NCBI RefSeq assembly: GCF_000385135.1
Contig: NZ_ARQM01000011.1
Location: 868,001 to 932,000, forward strand
Direction: 5' to 3'
Origin: Promicromonospora sukumoe 327MFSha3.1
GTDB lineage: Bacteria > Actinomycetota > Actinomycetes > Actinomycetales > Cellulomonadaceae
Length of the DNA stretch: 64,000 bases
The stretch's first letter is position 1, and every line of letters begins with the position of its first letter. Made by a program: the position numbers and the translations under genes. Positions 34,267-41,311 of the stretch are shown one piece after another. The notes under the pieces are model-generated. The model had not been told where the DNA came from and made no database searches. It saw only the letters and a list, made by a program, of their open reading frames with translations.

Positions 34267-35090
34267 CACACTGCCCCCGGATGCCGGCGGGCCAGCACCT
34301 GCATCTCCGCGAGCAGGGGGCCCAGCGCCTCGGAGTGCACGCCGAGGCGGCCACCCCCGCGCAGCGCGGGCGCGGCCGGCACCTCCAGCTCGGCGCGCGC
34401 GAGCACCGGGAGCACCAGGGCGTCGAACGGCTCGCGCAGCCCGGCCGGCGCCACGGCGGCGTCGGGCACCGCGTCGGCGGCCGGGTCGGCCGCGAACAGC
34501 TCGTCCACGAAGGGCCAGACCGCCTCCAGCCCGGTCAGCGTCCGGCGGCGCGACTCCTCGGTGCCCAGCGCGAGGCGGACCGTCCACAGCGAGGCGTGGT
34601 CCAGGTGGTACGCCACCTCCTTGACGGCCTTGGCCGCGATCGCCGCCAGCGTCGCGTCCGTGCTTTCGGCCAGGCCCCGGTACAGCGCCGTGAAGTACGC
34701 GGACACCACGAGCTGGCGCACGATCGTGCACGCGAAGTCGCCGTTCGGCCGCTCGAAGATCTGCCGGCACCGGAAGTCGGCCTCGTCCCGGAAGTACGCC
34801 AGGTCGTCCTCCGTCTGGTCCCACGCCGAGCCGGCGTAGGTCAGCAGGCTCCGTGCGTGCCCGAGGGTGTCGAGCGCGATGTTCCCGAGCGCCACGTCCT
34901 CCTCCAGCTCGGGGGCGCTCGCGATCCACGAGCCCAGGCGCTGCGCGAGCACCAGGGCGTCGTCGCCCAGGCCGAGCGCGTACCGCGCGACGTCGTCGGC
35001 GGCGCGGACGGTGGCGTCCTGTCCGGTCACCGAGGCGGCGATCGCCTCGGGCGTGAGGACCGCGGACGAGGGCTGGGGCGGGTTCGGCAT
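34263..35090 (-). CDS. paaC: Phenylacetyl-CoA epoxidase structural subunit PaaC
   Basis: The 275-residue ferritin-like subunit contains LGNIALDTLGHARSLLTYAG and KAVKEVAYHLDHASLWTVRL, the helices that in PaaA carry di-iron ligands but in PaaC are structural. It forms the PaaAC heterodimer. ATG 35090 gives MPNPPQPSS. It lies 65 bases from the paaB stop, the longest gap in this operon. Confidence 0.93.
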   Translation of the reverse strand: MPNPPQPSSAVLTPEAIAASVTGQDATVRAADDVARYALGLGDDALVLAQRLGSWIASAPELEEDVALGNIALDTLGHARSLLTYAGSAWDQTEDDLAYFRDEADFRCRQIFERPNGDFACTIVRQLVVSAYFTALYRGLAESTDATLAAIAAKAVKEVAYHLDHASLWTVRLALGTEESRRRTLTGLEAVWPFVDELFAADPAADAVPDAAVAPAGLREPFDALVLPVLARAELEVPAAPALRGGGRLGVHSEALGPLLAEMQVLARRHPGAVW

Positions 35091-35155
35091 CGGCTCTCCA
35101 TCGAGCGTCGGGCGGGTGCTGGACCGGCGGGGTGCCGGATCAGCGAGCACTGGGG

Positions 35156-35455
35156 TCAGAGGTGCGGCACGGCCTGGGAGGCCGTGTAGTAGGTCGCGTG
35201 CCGGAAGTCCTTCCCGCGCGGCGACTCGAACCAGGCGTCCTTCGCGTCGGGGTCGGACGCCGTGATCGCGGCGGCGGGCACGACCCAGATCGAGACGCCC
35301 TCGCTGCGGCGGGTGTAGAGGTCGCGGGCGTTGCGCACGGCCAGCTCGGCGTCCGGCGCGTGCAGCGACCCGGCGTGCACGTGGGACAGGCCGCGCGACG
35401 AGCGCACGAACACCTCCCACAGGGGCCAGGTCTCCCGGCGGGGCTCTGCGGTCAT
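35156..35455 (-). CDS. paaB: Phenylacetyl-CoA epoxidase subunit PaaB
   Basis: This 99-residue protein matches PaaB throughout: [26 protein letters not shown] at the N terminus and [14 protein letters not shown] in the middle. PaaB bridges PaaAC units in the epoxidase complex. ATG 35455 overlaps the paaA stop (ATGA), indicating coupled translation. Confidence 0.95.
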   Translation of the reverse strand: MTAEPRRETWPLWEVFVRSSRGLSHVHAGSLHAPDAELAVRNARDLYTRRSEGVSIWVVPAAAITASDPDAKDAWFESPRGKDFRHATYYTASQAVPHL

Positions 35456-36438
35456 GACGCCATCCGTTCGCTCGTCGCGGTCCGCTCGGCGTACGCCCGG
35501 GCGGCCTCCCGGACCCACTCGCCCTCGGCGTGCGCGGCCCGGCGCTTGGCCAGGCGCAGCGAGTTGGCCTGCCCGTTCCCGTGCAGCACGTCCTGGAACT
35601 CGGCCCAGTCGAGCTCGCCGAAGTCGTGGTGCCCGCGCTCGGAGTTCCAGCGCAGGTCCGGGTCGGGCAGCGTGATCCCGAGGATCTCGGCCTGGGGCAC
35701 GATCATGTCGACGAACCGCTGGCGCAGCTCGTCGTTCGAGAACCGCTTGATCTTCCACGCCATGCTCTGCCGCGAGTTGGGCGACTCGGCGTCGGGCGGG
35801 CCGAACATCATCAGCGCCGGCGCGTACCAGCGGTTCACCGACTCCTGCGCCATGGCCCGCTGCTCGTCGGTGCCGTTCATCAGCGCCAGCAGGATCTCGA
35901 AGCCCTGCCGCTGGTGGAACGACTCCTCCTTGCAGATGCGCACCATCGCCCGCCCGTAGGGGCCGTAGGACGCGCGGCACAGCGGCACCTGGTTCGCGAT
36001 GGCGGCGCCGTCCACGAGCCACCCGATCGAGCCCATGTCGGCCCAGGACGGCGCCAGGTAGTTGAAGATCGAGGAGTACTTGGCCTTGCCGGAGTGCAGC
36101 GCGTCGAGCATCTCGTCGCGGGTGGTGCCGAGCGTCTCGGCCGCCGAGTAGAGGTAGAGCCCGTGCCCGGCCTCGTCCTGCACCTTGGCCATGAGGATCG
36201 CCTTGCGCTTGAGGCTGGGCGCGCGCGTGATCCAGTTGCCCTCGGGCTGCATGCCGATGATCTCGGAGTGCGCGTGCTGCGACATCTGCCGCACCAGTGC
36301 CTTGCGGTACGCCGGGGGCATCCAGTCGGTGGGCTCGATGCGCTTGTCGTCGGCGATGAGGGCGTCGAAGGCCGCGAGCCGCGCCGCCTCGGCTGCGGCG
36401 GCCGCGGGATCAGCCGTGGGCGGGTCTTCTGCGGGCAT
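35452..36438 (-). CDS. paaA: Phenylacetyl-CoA epoxidase catalytic subunit PaaA
   Basis: The 328-residue di-iron oxygenase inserts oxygen into the ring of phenylacetyl-CoA. Ligand helices are visible as [13 protein letters not shown] and [30 protein letters not shown] and [23 protein letters not shown] are strongly family-like. It is the first gene of the paaABCDE operon and is preceded by a PaaR-like site. The His and Glu ligands are intact. Confidence 0.97.
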   Translation of the reverse strand: MPAEDPPTADPAAAAAEAARLAAFDALIADDKRIEPTDWMPPAYRKALVRQMSQHAHSEIIGMQPEGNWITRAPSLKRKAILMAKVQDEAGHGLYLYSAAETLGTTRDEMLDALHSGKAKYSSIFNYLAPSWADMGSIGWLVDGAAIANQVPLCRASYGPYGRAMVRICKEESFHQRQGFEILLALMNGTDEQRAMAQESVNRWYAPALMMFGPPDAESPNSRQSMAWKIKRFSNDELRQRFVDMIVPQAEILGITLPDPDLRWNSERGHHDFGELDWAEFQDVLHGNGQANSLRLAKRRAAHAEGEWVREAARAYAERTATSERMAS

Positions 36439-36459
36439 GCCGCCTCCTGCGCTGGAGTC

Positions 36460-36482
36460 CTACTTACCGATCGTTCAGTCAG
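36460..36482 (-). promoter_or_regulatory. Candidate PaaR operator before paaA
   Basis: Read towards paaA the site is TGAACGATCGGTAAGTAG with inverted half-sites of the form ACYGAWC. A matching sequence, GAACGAACGGTCAGTAAGTAG spread over 37448-37468, precedes the second arm of the pathway in the same orientation relative to its gene. Binding by the adjacent TetR regulator is inferred. Confidence 0.65.
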
Positions 36483-36539
36483 GCTAGCACCGGCGGCGAC
36501 GCGGCGGCAATGCCCGCCGGGTCGGTTAGGTTGGCTCGC

Positions 36540-37163
36540 ATGGACGAACCGGCGCATGCCCCCGCACCCGCCCGACGCGGCGGCAACGGGCGCGCCGGGC
36601 GCGTGGCCTACGACCTGGACGCGGTCCTGTCGGTCGCCGTCCAGGCGTTCAACGAGCGCGGCTACGACGCGACCTCGATGGGCACGCTCGCCGAGCGCCT
36701 CGGCACCAGCAAGTCCGCGATCTACTACCACGTGAGTGGCAAGGAGGAGCTGCTGCGGCTCGCGCTGGAGCGCGCCCTCGGCAACCTCGAGCGGCTCCTC
36801 GACGAGCCCGACCCGGCGGCGAGCGCGCTGGACCGGCTGGAGCGCGTGCTCCGCGGCGCGGTGCGGGTGCTCGTGGCCGAGCTGCCCTTCGTCACGCTCC
36901 TGCTGCGGCTGCGCGGCAACACCGAGGTCGAGCGCGAGGCGCTGGCGCGCCGCCGCGAGTTCGACCACGCGGTGGCGCGGCTGGTCGAGGAGGCCGTGGC
37001 CGACGGCGCCCTACGCTCCGACGTCGACGCGCGCACGGCCACGCGGCTGTTGTTCGGCATGGTCAACTCCCTGGTCGAGTGGTACCGCCCCGGCGGCGGG
37101 CTCAGCGCCGACCAGCTCGCCGACGCCGTCGTCGCGATGGCCTTCGAGGGCCTGCGCGCCTAG
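36540..37163 (+). CDS. paaR: TetR family regulator, probable PaaR
   Basis: The 207-residue regulator has a TetR helix-turn-helix (AVQAFNERGYDATSMGTLAERLGTSKSAIYYHVSGKEELL) and an all-helical ligand domain. It is divergent from paaA, with 101 bases between starts, and precedes the second paa gene cluster. In actinobacteria and Thermus, TetR-type PaaR represses paa genes and is released by phenylacetyl-CoA; that effector is assumed here. ATG 36540 is preferred over ATG 36510. Confidence 0.85.
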   Translation: MDEPAHAPAPARRGGNGRAGRVAYDLDAVLSVAVQAFNERGYDATSMGTLAERLGTSKSAIYYHVSGKEELLRLALERALGNLERLLDEPDPAASALDRLERVLRGAVRVLVAELPFVTLLLRLRGNTEVEREALARRREFDHAVARLVEEAVADGALRSDVDARTATRLLFGMVNSLVEWYRPGGGLSADQLADAVVAMAFEGLRA

Positions 37164-37223
37164 GCCCTTGCCGCGGCTGGATGTCCGGCACGTGGCGCGC
37201 ACCGTCGCCGGCCCCGGTCGACT

Positions 37224-37320
37224 CCTGAGGTTCTGTTCGGGCCACGAGGTTGCGACGTTTCAACGCCGTTCCCGCGGGCAGGAGCTCGTGGTCCGAACAG
37301 AACCTCAGGTGGGAACGGCG
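37224..37320. repeat. Intergenic overlapping inverted repeats with pseudoknot potential
   Basis: The 345-base gap between paaR and the next gene holds arm A (37224-37248, CCTGAGGTTCTGTTCGG..) and its complement A' (37285-37309), matching at 24 of 25 positions. A second perfect 10-bp pair, CGCCGTTCCC (37264-37273) and GGGAACGGCG (37311-37320), interlocks with it. Order A-B-A'-B' allows a pseudoknot or alternative folds. No coding gene is seen in this gap. Function unknown. Confidence 0.7.
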
Positions 37321-37446
37321 ATGCCCGCGCCAGGTGCGAGTCGCGAACCAGGCGGGGACGTCCAGGTCAGACATTCCGCCGCGGCGGAGCCGCTCCTCCA
37401 GCAGAACCGGTCTTGTCCCCGGCCCCCGCACATGCGATGCTGCTAC

Positions 37447-37468
37447 AGAACGAACGGTCAGTAAGTAG
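37447..37468 (+). promoter_or_regulatory. Candidate PaaR operator before the hydratase-paaH-paaZ arm
   Basis: AGAACGAACGGTCAGTAAG begins at 37447 and continues TAG to 37468. It matches the site before paaA at most positions, sharing GAACGA, CGGT and AGTAAGTAG-like parts, and lies 41 bases before ATG 37509. Confidence 0.6.
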
Positions 37469-37508
37469 CGACGACGCTACGCCCGGCGCGACCCGAGGTG
37501 ATGAGGCC

Positions 37509-38246
37509 ATGCCAGCACTGCGGCGCGTGGAGGACCGCGCGGACCGCCTGCACGTACGTCTGGACAGGTCGGAGGTGCGCAACGCGATCGACCGGGCGAT
37601 GGTCGACGAGCTGCACGCGGTCTGCGCCGAGCTGGAAGAGCGTCCGCGCCTGCTGCTGCTGTCCGGGACCGAGAAGGTCTTCGCCTCCGGCGCCGACATC
37701 GCGGAGCTGCGCGAGCGCGGCCGCGAGGACGCGCTGGCCGGCATCAACTCCCGGCTGTTCGTGCGCATCGCGCGGCTGCCCATGCCGGTGATCGCCGCCG
37801 TCGACGGCTGGGCGCTGGGCGGCGGCGCCGAGCTGGCCTACGCGGCCGACTTCCGGCTGGCGGGCGCGAGCGCCCGGTTCGGCAACCCCGAGGTGGGCCT
37901 CGGCATCATCGCGGCCGCGGGCGCGACCTGGCGGCTCAGGGAGCTCGTGGGCGAGGCCCTCGCGCTGGAGATGCTGCTCGCCGGCCGCGTGCTCGACGCC
38001 GGAGAGGCCCTGGCGGCGGGGCTGGTCAGCGCGGTGCACCCGTCGGCCGACCTGGTCGCCGCGGCCCACGCGCTCGCCGACCGCATTTCCGAGCAGGACC
38101 CCCTCGCGGTCCGGTACACCAAGCGGGTCTTCCGGGCGCCGCGGGACGCCCACCCCGACGTCGACGACGTCGCGCAGTCCGTGCTGTTCGAGTCGCCGGC
38201 CAAGCGCGAGCGGATGACCGCCTTCCTGGAACGGAAGAGGTCATGA
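37509..38246 (+). CDS. paaF: Enoyl-CoA hydratase, probable PaaF-type 2,3-dehydroadipyl-CoA hydratase
   Basis: This 245-residue crotonase-family protein has GTEKVFASGADIAELRERG and AVDGWALGGGAELAYAADFRLAGASARFGNPEVGLG, matching the oxyanion hole and active-site loop of enoyl-CoA hydratases. It overlaps the 3-hydroxyacyl-CoA dehydrogenase gene by ATGA, a combination that performs lower-pathway beta-oxidation. ATG 37509 is chosen because the PaaR-like site lies just upstream; longer readings would cross it. F versus G identity is contextual. Confidence 0.78.
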   Translation: MPALRRVEDRADRLHVRLDRSEVRNAIDRAMVDELHAVCAELEERPRLLLLSGTEKVFASGADIAELRERGREDALAGINSRLFVRIARLPMPVIAAVDGWALGGGAELAYAADFRLAGASARFGNPEVGLGIIAAAGATWRLRELVGEALALEMLLAGRVLDAGEALAAGLVSAVHPSADLVAAAHALADRISEQDPLAVRYTKRVFRAPRDAHPDVDDVAQSVLFESPAKRERMTAFLERKRS

Positions 38247-39094
38247 CGCTGCCGCGGACCGTCGGCGTGGTGGGCGGCGGCCGCATGGGCGTCGGGATCG
38301 CGCACGCGTTCCTCCTCGCGGGGGCCACCGCCGTCGTCGTCGAGCGGGACCAGCAGGCGGCCGCCCGCGCCCGGGCCGGGCTGGAGCGCGCCGTGGCGGC
38401 CAGCGTGGAGCGGGGGAGCACCCCGCGCACCGCGGCGGAGCTGCTGGGCCGGGCGCGCGTGACCACCACCGTGGCCGACGTCGCCGGCGCGGGCCTCGTG
38501 GTCGAGGCGGTGCCCGAGGACCTCGCGACCAAGGTCGACGTCCTGGGCCGCGTCGAGGCGGTGCTGCCGCCGACGGCCTGGCTGGCGACCAACACCTCGT
38601 CGCTGTCGGTAGACGCCCTGGCCGGCCACCTGGACCGCGCCGAGCGGTTCGTCGGGCTGCACTTCTTCAACCCCGTGCCCGCCTCGGCCCTGGTCGAGAT
38701 CGTGCGCGGCGCCGCGACCGTGCCGGTCCTGGTCGAGGAGGCGGCCGCCTGGGTGGCCGCGCTCGGCAAGGCCTCGATCGTCGTGACCGACTCGCCGGGC
38801 TTCGCGAGCTCGCGGCTGGGCGTCGCGATCGGCCTGGAGGCGATCCGCATGGTCGAGGAGGGCGTCGCCTCGCCCGCCGACATCGACACCGCGATGGTGC
38901 GCGGCTACAAGTTCCCCGTCGGCCCGCTGCGGCTGACCGACCTGGTCGGGCTGGACGTGCGGCTCGGCATCGCCGAGCACCTGGAACGCGAGCTGGGGCC
39001 GCGGTTCGCCGTGCCGCCGCTGCTGCGGGAGATGGTCGCCGCGGGCCTGCTGGGGCGCAAGACCGGCGAGGGGTTCTTCCGGTGGGACGAGTGA
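38243..39094 (+). CDS. paaH: 3-hydroxyacyl-CoA dehydrogenase, probable PaaH
   Basis: The 283-residue enzyme has an NAD-binding motif GVVGGGRMGVGIAHAFLLAG at residues 8-27, LHFFNPVPASALVEIV with the catalytic His, and VTDSPGFASSRLGVAIGLEAIRM. The C-terminal dimerisation domain includes KFPVGPLRLTDLVGLDV. It would oxidise 3-hydroxyadipyl-CoA to 3-oxoadipyl-CoA. Overlap with the upstream hydratase implies co-translation. No thiolase (paaJ) follows. Confidence 0.88.
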   Translation: MTLPRTVGVVGGGRMGVGIAHAFLLAGATAVVVERDQQAAARARAGLERAVAASVERGSTPRTAAELLGRARVTTTVADVAGAGLVVEAVPEDLATKVDVLGRVEAVLPPTAWLATNTSSLSVDALAGHLDRAERFVGLHFFNPVPASALVEIVRGAATVPVLVEEAAAWVAALGKASIVVTDSPGFASSRLGVAIGLEAIRMVEEGVASPADIDTAMVRGYKFPVGPLRLTDLVGLDVRLGIAEHLERELGPRFAVPPLLREMVAAGLLGRKTGEGFFRWDE

Positions 39095-39140
39095 CATCGC
39101 CTGAGCACGAGACACGTTCGGACAGTGGAGAGGAAGCGTC

Positions 39141-41228
39141 ATGACCGCGACGGAGACCCCGGTTCGCCAGCTCGACAGCTACGTCCTCGGGGCGTGGCAG
39201 CGCCCGCCGTCGGACGGCGACGGGCAGGTGGTGCGCGACGCCGCGACGGGCGAGCCGATCGTGTCGGTCGCGGCAGGCGGCGTCGACCTCGGGGCCGTGG
39301 TCGAGTACGGCCGGACGGTGGGCCAGGCGGCGCTCGGCGCGCTGACGTTCCACCAGCGGGCGCTCCTGCTCAAGCGGCTGGCGCAGCACCTGACCGGCGT
39401 CAAGGACGGCCTGTACGAGGTGAGCCTGCGCACGGGCGCGACCCGGCGGGACAGCGCGGTCGACATCGACGGCGGCATCGGCGTGCTGTTCACCTACGGG
39501 TCCAAGGGGCGCCGGGAGCTGCCCAACGCCCAGGTGCTGGTGGACGGCCCGCCGGAGAACCTGTCGCGTGACGGCTCGTTCGGCGGCCAGCACGTGCGGC
39601 TGCGGCGCCCGGGCGTCGCCTTCCAGGTCAACGCCTTCAACTTCCCCGTCTGGGGCATGCTGGAGAAGTTCGCGCCGGCCTTCCTCGCGGGGGTGCCGAC
39701 GATCGTCAAGCCGGCGTCGGCCACGGCGTACCTCGCCGAGGCCGCGGTGCGCGCGATCGTCGAGGCGGACCTCCTCCCGGAGGGGTCGCTCCAGCTCGTC
39801 AGCGGCCCGGCCCGCGGTTTCCTGGACTTCCTCGACGTGCGCGACGCCGTGGGCTTCACCGGCTCGGCCTCCACGGCGCGCGTGCTCGCGGTCGACGACG
39901 CCGTGATCCGCCGGGGCGTGCACCTCACCGCCGAGACCGACTCGCTGAACGCCGCCCTGCTCGGCCCCGACGCCGAGCCCGGGAGCCCGGAGTTCACGGC
40001 GTTCGTCGCCTCCGTGGTCACCGAGATGACCGTGAAGGCGGGGCAGAAGTGCACCGCGATCCGCAGGGTGATCGTCCCGGCGGACCGGCAGGACGCCGTG
40101 GTCGACGCCGTGCGCGAGCGGATCGCGCAGCGCGTCGTCGTGGGCGACCCGCGGGCCGAGGGCGTCACGATGGGCGCCCTGGCGAGCGCCGCGCAGAAGG
40201 AGGAGGTGCTGCGCAGCGTCCGCGAGCTCGTCGCGGGCGGCGGCCGGATCGTGGTCGGCGACCTCGCCGAGCCCGAGGTGGTGCACGCCGACGGCACCCG
40301 GGCGCCCGCGCCCGACGGCGCGTTCGTCGCGCCCCTCCTGCTGCGGTTCGACGACGCCGACGCGCCCGCCGTGCACGACGTCGAGGCCTTCGGCCCGGTA
40401 GCCTCCGTGCTCGGCTACCGCGACCTGGACGACGCCGTCCGGCTGGCGAACCTGGGCGGCGGCTCGCTCGTGGCGACCGTCGCGTCCGCCGACCCCGACG
40501 TGGTGCGGCACCTCGTGACGGGTATCGCGCCGCTGCACGGCCGCGTGCTGGTGCTCGACCGCGACGACGCGCGGTCCTCCACCGGCCACGGCTCGCCCGT
40601 GCCGCACCTGGTGCACGGCGGCCCGGGCCGAGCGGGCGGGGGCGAGGAGCTGGGCGGCGTCCGCGCCGTCGAGCACTACATGCAGCGCACCGCCGTGCAG
40701 GGCACGCCCGCCGCCTTGACCGGGCTGACCGGCCGCTGGCGGGCGGGTGCGCCGTCGCGCACCGACGCGGGGCACCCCTTCCGCCGGTCGCTCGCGGAGC
40801 TGCGGATCGGCGACGCCGTCGAGTCGGAGCCGCGCGAGGTCTCGCTCGACGACATCACGCACTTCGCCGACTTCACGGGTGACACGTTCTACGCGCACAC
40901 CGACGAGGAGGAGGCCGCGGCCAACCCGTTCTTCCCGGGGCGGGTGGCCCACGGGTACCTGCTCGTGTCCTTCGCGGCGGGCCTGTTCGTGGACCCGGCG
41001 CCGGGCCCGGTGCTGGCGAACTACGGCCTGGAGAACCTGCGGTTCCTCACGCCGGTCTCGCCCGGGGACACGATCCGGGTGCGGCTGACGGCCGCCCAGA
41101 TCACGCCGCGCGAGGACGAGGAGTACGGCGAGGTGCGCTGGGACGCCGTGCTCACCAACCAGCGTGACGAGCAGGTGGCGACCTACGACGTGCTGACGCT
41201 GGTGGCCAAGGAGATCGCCGAGCAATAG
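39141..41228 (+). CDS. paaZ: Bifunctional PaaZ: oxepin-CoA hydrolase and semialdehyde dehydrogenase
   Basis: The 695-residue fusion opens the oxepin-CoA ring and oxidises the resulting aldehyde. The N-terminal aldehyde dehydrogenase domain (to about 520) has Glu in LTAETDSLNA and the nucleophile C304 in KAGQKCTAIRR. NAFNFPVWGMLEKFAPAFLAG is highly conserved. The C-terminal MaoC-type hydratase (from about 555) has DFTGDTFYAHTDEEEAAANPFF and RVAHGYLLVS. Both active sites look intact. It ends the plus-strand paa arm. Confidence 0.95.
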   Translation: MTATETPVRQLDSYVLGAWQRPPSDGDGQVVRDAATGEPIVSVAAGGVDLGAVVEYGRTVGQAALGALTFHQRALLLKRLAQHLTGVKDGLYEVSLRTGATRRDSAVDIDGGIGVLFTYGSKGRRELPNAQVLVDGPPENLSRDGSFGGQHVRLRRPGVAFQVNAFNFPVWGMLEKFAPAFLAGVPTIVKPASATAYLAEAAVRAIVEADLLPEGSLQLVSGPARGFLDFLDVRDAVGFTGSASTARVLAVDDAVIRRGVHLTAETDSLNAALLGPDAEPGSPEFTAFVASVVTEMTVKAGQKCTAIRRVIVPADRQDAVVDAVRERIAQRVVVGDPRAEGVTMGALASAAQKEEVLRSVRELVAGGGRIVVGDLAEPEVVHADGTRAPAPDGAFVAPLLLRFDDADAPAVHDVEAFGPVASVLGYRDLDDAVRLANLGGGSLVATVASADPDVVRHLVTGIAPLHGRVLVLDRDDARSSTGHGSPVPHLVHGGPGRAGGGEELGGVRAVEHYMQRTAVQGTPAALTGLTGRWRAGAPSRTDAGHPFRRSLAELRIGDAVESEPREVSLDDITHFADFTGDTFYAHTDEEEAAANPFFPGRVAHGYLLVSFAAGLFVDPAPGPVLANYGLENLRFLTPVSPGDTIRVRLTAAQITPREDEEYGEVRWDAVLTNQRDEQVATYDVLTLVAKEIAEQ

Positions 41229-41311
41229 GCCCCCGGGCCCAGAGGTTTTTGGGCGCACGGTTGGGCCGCCGGGCCGTCGTCCTCTACCCGGCTGGTCCAT
41301 ACCGTGAATGA

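Noticed and set aside
37102-37431. A 109-codon minus-strand frame in the paaR-paaF gap
   Set aside because: It crosses the inverted repeats and runs antisense into paaR, with a low-complexity basic C terminus. I see no family.
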